From: Moringa oleifera
Taxonomy: Eukaryota; Streptophyta; Magnoliopsida; Brassicales; Moringaceae
NCBI GenBank assembly: GCA_021397835.1
Contig: JAJFZO010000575.1
Location: 4,903,001 to 4,967,000 of the forward strand
Direction: 5' to 3'
Length of the DNA stretch: 64,000 bases
Part shown: positions 60,509 to 64,000 of the stretch, piece by piece
How the letters are laid out: each line of letters starts with the position of its first letter
How positions within the stretch are numbered: position 1 is the first letter of the stretch
The notes under the pieces: generated by a model
Databases searched by the model: none
What the model saw: the letters and a program-made list of their open reading frames with translations, nothing else
What the model was told of the DNA's origin: nothing
Translations under genes and position numbers: made by a program

Positions 60509-61143
60509 AACCATAAAATGATATTGGGGCAATTCGGTCATTTCGTCATTAAGGAGAAATAAAATGATTTTTGGGGGGGAATTTGTCCTAATAAGGATCC
60601 AGTGGCTAGACATCAGTGACAATGAATAGGCGACTTACAACCAAAAAGTGCTCTATAGCGTGGGTCCAATGTTGACCCCTGGGAATACACTTTGAATCCA
60701 AATAAATCATGACACGTGGCTCGCTCATGTACACAAGAGAAAACTGCTATCCCCCTCTCTCCCACCTTATCCTCCTCGTTTCCTAATCAGATTTCTCCGA
60801 CCATTTTATTTATTTAGAATCTGTTTCCTTTCTATTTTTCCAAAAAATTAAAAAACAAAAAAGCAATGGTGCTTGCCCCTCCACAAAGGGTCAAGGCAAA
60901 GTCATGCAACCAGAGACGCAACTAAAATGACCATCTAAAGAACCAAAGTTCATGCAATGCTCTGCACAGGGAAAGAAAGAAGGGAATACCAGGCACAAAG
61001 CTTCAAAATCTTTCATTGCAAGGCAACTTAATTGTCTCAACTCTTCAAAGGTGTAATTCAAGTGCATTATTCAATTCAAAGAAGTCCCACAAAACATTAT
61101 TTAGATTACTCAGCTCACTTCTCCAATGGGAAAAAAAAAAGTT
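60041..61143. other. Spacer between PPDK and the RING ligase
   Basis: PPDK promoter on the left and the 3' UTR of the minus-strand RING gene on the right. It contains several CACGTG-like or ACGTGGC motifs (GCCACGTGG at 60,181, ACGTGGCAC near 60,346, ACACGTGGC near 60,713), G-box-type elements bound by bZIP/bHLH factors, and the (TA)n microsatellite. No gene was recognised. Confidence 0.5.
60467..60505. repeat. (TA)n microsatellite, about 19 units
   Basis: An uninterrupted TA run flanked by GTAAAG and GCAAACC. Likely length-polymorphic. Confidence 0.95.
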
Positions 61144-64000
61144 TTAAGTACGAGCAAAACGTACAAGTATACGCCTCTGGATGGGACTTCTACATGAGGG
61201 ACAATCCTTCATCCCCTGCTTCTCATGCAGCTCATTACAAGTTGTGCAAACCACCTGATGAGCACATGGGAGGAAAACCACTGACATCTCCTCAGAAAGG
61301 CACATCACACACTCCCGTTCCCGTTTTACACCTCCTGTCCCACCAAAGTTGTGCAGATCTGCCACCATTTCTGAGACAAAAGGGGTGCAGGATTCCTTGA
61401 GACCCATGCCATTTTTTATGTCTGTAAGTTTGCCAGCATAGCTTCCATCGATGCCCCTGCGAAGAGCAGCAATCTTTGAGGAGTCAGTCTTCAGTCTTAA
61501 TTGGGAGATTTCCTTCTCCAGCTTCTGGATGTCATCCTTGTACCTCTGCAGACTGGCTTCTGCTTTTGATTTCATCACATCCTCCTTGGATTTTGCTGAA
61601 GCCTCAATTTGCTCTCTTTCTTTTCTCATTGAACTTGCCTGTGTTAGTAGTTCTTGTTTTGCCTTCTCTTCCTGTACCCATCTTGCCTGTGATGTTTTTC
61701 CATTTCAATCAGATAGGACCCAGCAATACAAAACATTATCACTACAGCAACTACTGGGACTAGTACAGGCACCTTGTTGAAACCAGCATGTACTATACCT
61801 TCAAAGCTATTAAACTACAGTTTAACATACACAGATGACATGTATCTCCACCAACCCAGAACTATTGCTATGCTTCCATGCTTCTGTCACATGATTCAAA
61901 GTTCAGCATTTAAATTGATTTTCGATCAGCCAAAAGGAAAAAACATTACGAACTCATCAGCAATGAGTAGAAGTTATAAAATTCCTATGAGAAGTTTGGG
62001 AACAAACAGAAAAACCACTGCATGCATATGTCAACATGTGTGGTAAAATTCTCGTGTTAAGTTTGAATGCAAACAGTAACAACATTGTGTTTGTGTAGGC
62101 CCATGTAAATTATGTGGATAGAGACATAAAAATCAAGAGGTAAAGATCAGCCACTGAAGAAAGGTTAGTTGAATAAATTGAGAGTAAATGAGCTGCCAAA
62201 TACTGAGACAGCCATGCAAATCTAGAGCCGATAGGCAAACAAACAGGTGCCATAGTCAGTAAAATATTGCAACAGAACATTTAACATTCAATGAAAAGGA
62301 AGTCGTTAAATGCAATTACAAACACTACTAATATTGAGAAGGCATAGAATTAGCCTTGCATTGCACCAGAATTTTGATAAGTTAGATAAACTTATATGAC
62401 ATTTAAATGAATATAAAAGGCATCTTAAAACAAACGGTCCCACAATATTTATACTCCTTCACATCGCATCAGTTCTTTCTTGGGCACAGGCATGTATTCA
62501 AGATTCATTAGATGCATGAGCACCACATACACGCACACTTACCATATTAGTTTGGCTTCCTGTAGAAGTAGCTCAGTTTTGTCTTTTGTGCTTACATGAT
62601 GTCTGACTAGAATACTAACTGCATGTAACATACAACAGATAGAGACATCGTAGCAAATAACTTTACAGTTCAACCTGGAAACTCCTAATCCAGGTATCAT
62701 CCTATAGTAGGACTTCTCACGCAACCCACATATAGATTTCATTTTTGGAGGAGTGCTACAACCATTTTTGACCATCCAAAAGATGCAACAAGTCAACATG
62801 TGATAATAACTATCACATCAACAATCAGCAATCAGAAACCAAGACTGCCAACATCACATAATGGTTTGCCTTCCTCGCCCTGCCTACACAAATTTCATGT
62901 CTACTAGGATACTAATAGATATTTACCAACTAGATTGCTATTTCTGTCGAAGAAAAAGAAAGTGAAAAAAGAAAAAGTACAGCGGAATTTTTTAAAACAT
63001 ACCTCAAATTGCTCCTGCAGAACTTTGGCTTGCTCTAGTTCCTGTATCAGCTGTGCCACTTTTCGTTTTTCTGTCATGAGCTCTTCCAGGAACAAGGTTT
63101 TCTGCTTCTCCCATGATTGAAACTTCACCAATGTCTTCTTCTCCCTCTTTGATACCTCCTGACAGCTTGCAGCAGACTCTGCTGCACGTAATTTGGCAGC
63201 CTCCATCTCTTGCCTGAGTGCAGCATTCTCCACCTCAAGCCTACGGACAGCAGCATTAGCACGCTCTACCTGCCCACTAGCCTTACATAAAGCATTCTCC
63301 ATCTCAGAAAGCTTCTTCATGGTGTTTTCCTCCAGTGCCTGCTTTTCTTTCTTGAGTCTTTCAGCTTCTTCTTTCTCTTGCCTTAGCATTTTGAGTTCAG
63401 CTTTATCTTTACTCAGCCTACGTGCAGCCTGCATAACCTTCTGATTGGCCCATTCAGTCCATTCTTGGAGCTGATTTTGCAGTTCCCGCACCCTGGGAAC
63501 CAGTTTGAGAATCATCTCATCTTTCTTGTCCTGGGCCGTCCACTGCCCCAGGGACTTATCATATGGTATTCCAGCAAAATTACAATTAGGTGCCTCAACA
63601 TTAGAGTTTGAAGGCACTGCCACAGGGTTGCTTTTGGAAGTCAGTGAAAGAGAAAGTTCAGTGTCAGCGGTTGATAATGTTGGCGGGCTACTGACTGCAG
63701 GTAAAGTGGGTGGTGCATTGACTGGGGGCAATGCAGATGCTACATTGCTTTTGGGAAATGCTGACATTGTATTACCACTTTCTAAGTTAAATGCTGCGGG
63801 GGATGGTTCAGGATTGGCAGAAAGATTCCGGTTTCCATTATCTTGAGATCCTTCAAGCCCCACCACCTTACTCATCTTTAAGGAAGCATTCTTTATATTA
63901 ACAGAAGCACAGTCTGACACAGATTTAAGTTTCTTGTCCAAGATTAAGCTGCCTAAACCACTCAGTTTCCCAGCTCTTGAAGACCCTTTGGATCCATATG
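61144..64000 (-). CDS. RF298: RF298/RF4-type RING E3 ubiquitin ligase, 3' part (cut by window edge)
   Basis: Large plant RING protein; relatives act as E3 ligases (for example MUSE16 in immune-receptor turnover). Two exons are in the window: 64000-63003, open to the edge (the frame reads YGSKGSSRAGKLSGLGSLIL at the very end), and 61686-61144. The first holds a low-complexity Ser/Pro/Ala region, SLGQWTAQDKKDEMILKLVP, and a long coiled coil. The second continues the coiled coil (ARWVQEEKAKQELL onward) and ends with a C3HC4 RING: CVMCLSEEMSVVFLPCAHQV, then CTTC and CPSCRSPI. The protein ends LVRFART. The intron between them is 1,316 bp, phase 0. The N-terminal part is missing because the window ends, not because of truncation. 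Confidence 0.92.

Overview
This is a stretch of a eudicot nuclear genome. The evidence is AT-rich DNA, GT-AG multi-exon genes on both strands, plant-only gene families, microsatellites and decayed retroelements. The species cannot be fixed from the sequence; a woody or otherwise slowly evolving eudicot would fit the conserved gene order. I see no bacterial or viral genes, CRISPR array, rRNA or tRNA.

Layout. 1-6.3 kb is gene-poor and holds a LINE reverse-transcriptase remnant near 1.1 kb. 6.4-11.0 kb and 16.1-20.4 kb (+) are two intact tandem copies of an NSH3-type two-domain nucleoside hydrolase. Between them lie a dead Ty1/copia element (about 12.3-15.3 kb, minus strand) and an AT-rich repeat array. 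Then come, on the minus strand, an AHP1-type histidine phosphotransfer protein (21.9-23.1), a prolyl 4-hydroxylase with a ShKT tail (25.6-28.9), an RBK-type cytoplasmic receptor-like kinase (29.8-33), and an At4g15545-type coiled-coil protein (34.0-38.0). On the plus strand are a small PNRC-motif protein (42.2-42.8) and a DUF679 membrane protein (47.0-47.6). Back on the minus strand are an endonuclease/exonuclease/phosphatase-fold protein (47.9-49.7), a SpoU/TrmH RNA methyltransferase (50.9-52.2), pyruvate phosphate dikinase with a chloroplast transit peptide (52.8-59.6), and the 3' part of an RF298-type RING E3 ligase cut by the right edge. The gaps at 38-42 kb and 43-47 kb are very AT-rich.

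The genes do not form one pathway. They touch purine/ribonucleoside salvage, cytokinin phosphorelay, cell-wall protein hydroxylation, kinase signalling, RNA methylation, PEP/pyruvate interconversion and ubiquitination. The order is informative, though: by recalled locus numbers it interleaves three Arabidopsis neighbourhoods (At5g18860-18910, At3g21510-21550 and At4g15520-15545), as expected if this window keeps an ancestral block that was split by duplication and gene loss in Arabidopsis.

Most notable observations: a start-stop AUGUAA minimal upstream ORF kept at exactly the same distance from the start codon in both nucleoside hydrolase copies; a probable GC-AG intron in the kinase gene; an exonuclease-fold protein with two altered active-site positions; and uneven divergence between the tandem copies that suggests gene conversion. 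No clearly new biological system was found; the AUGUAA leader is the best candidate for undescribed regulation.
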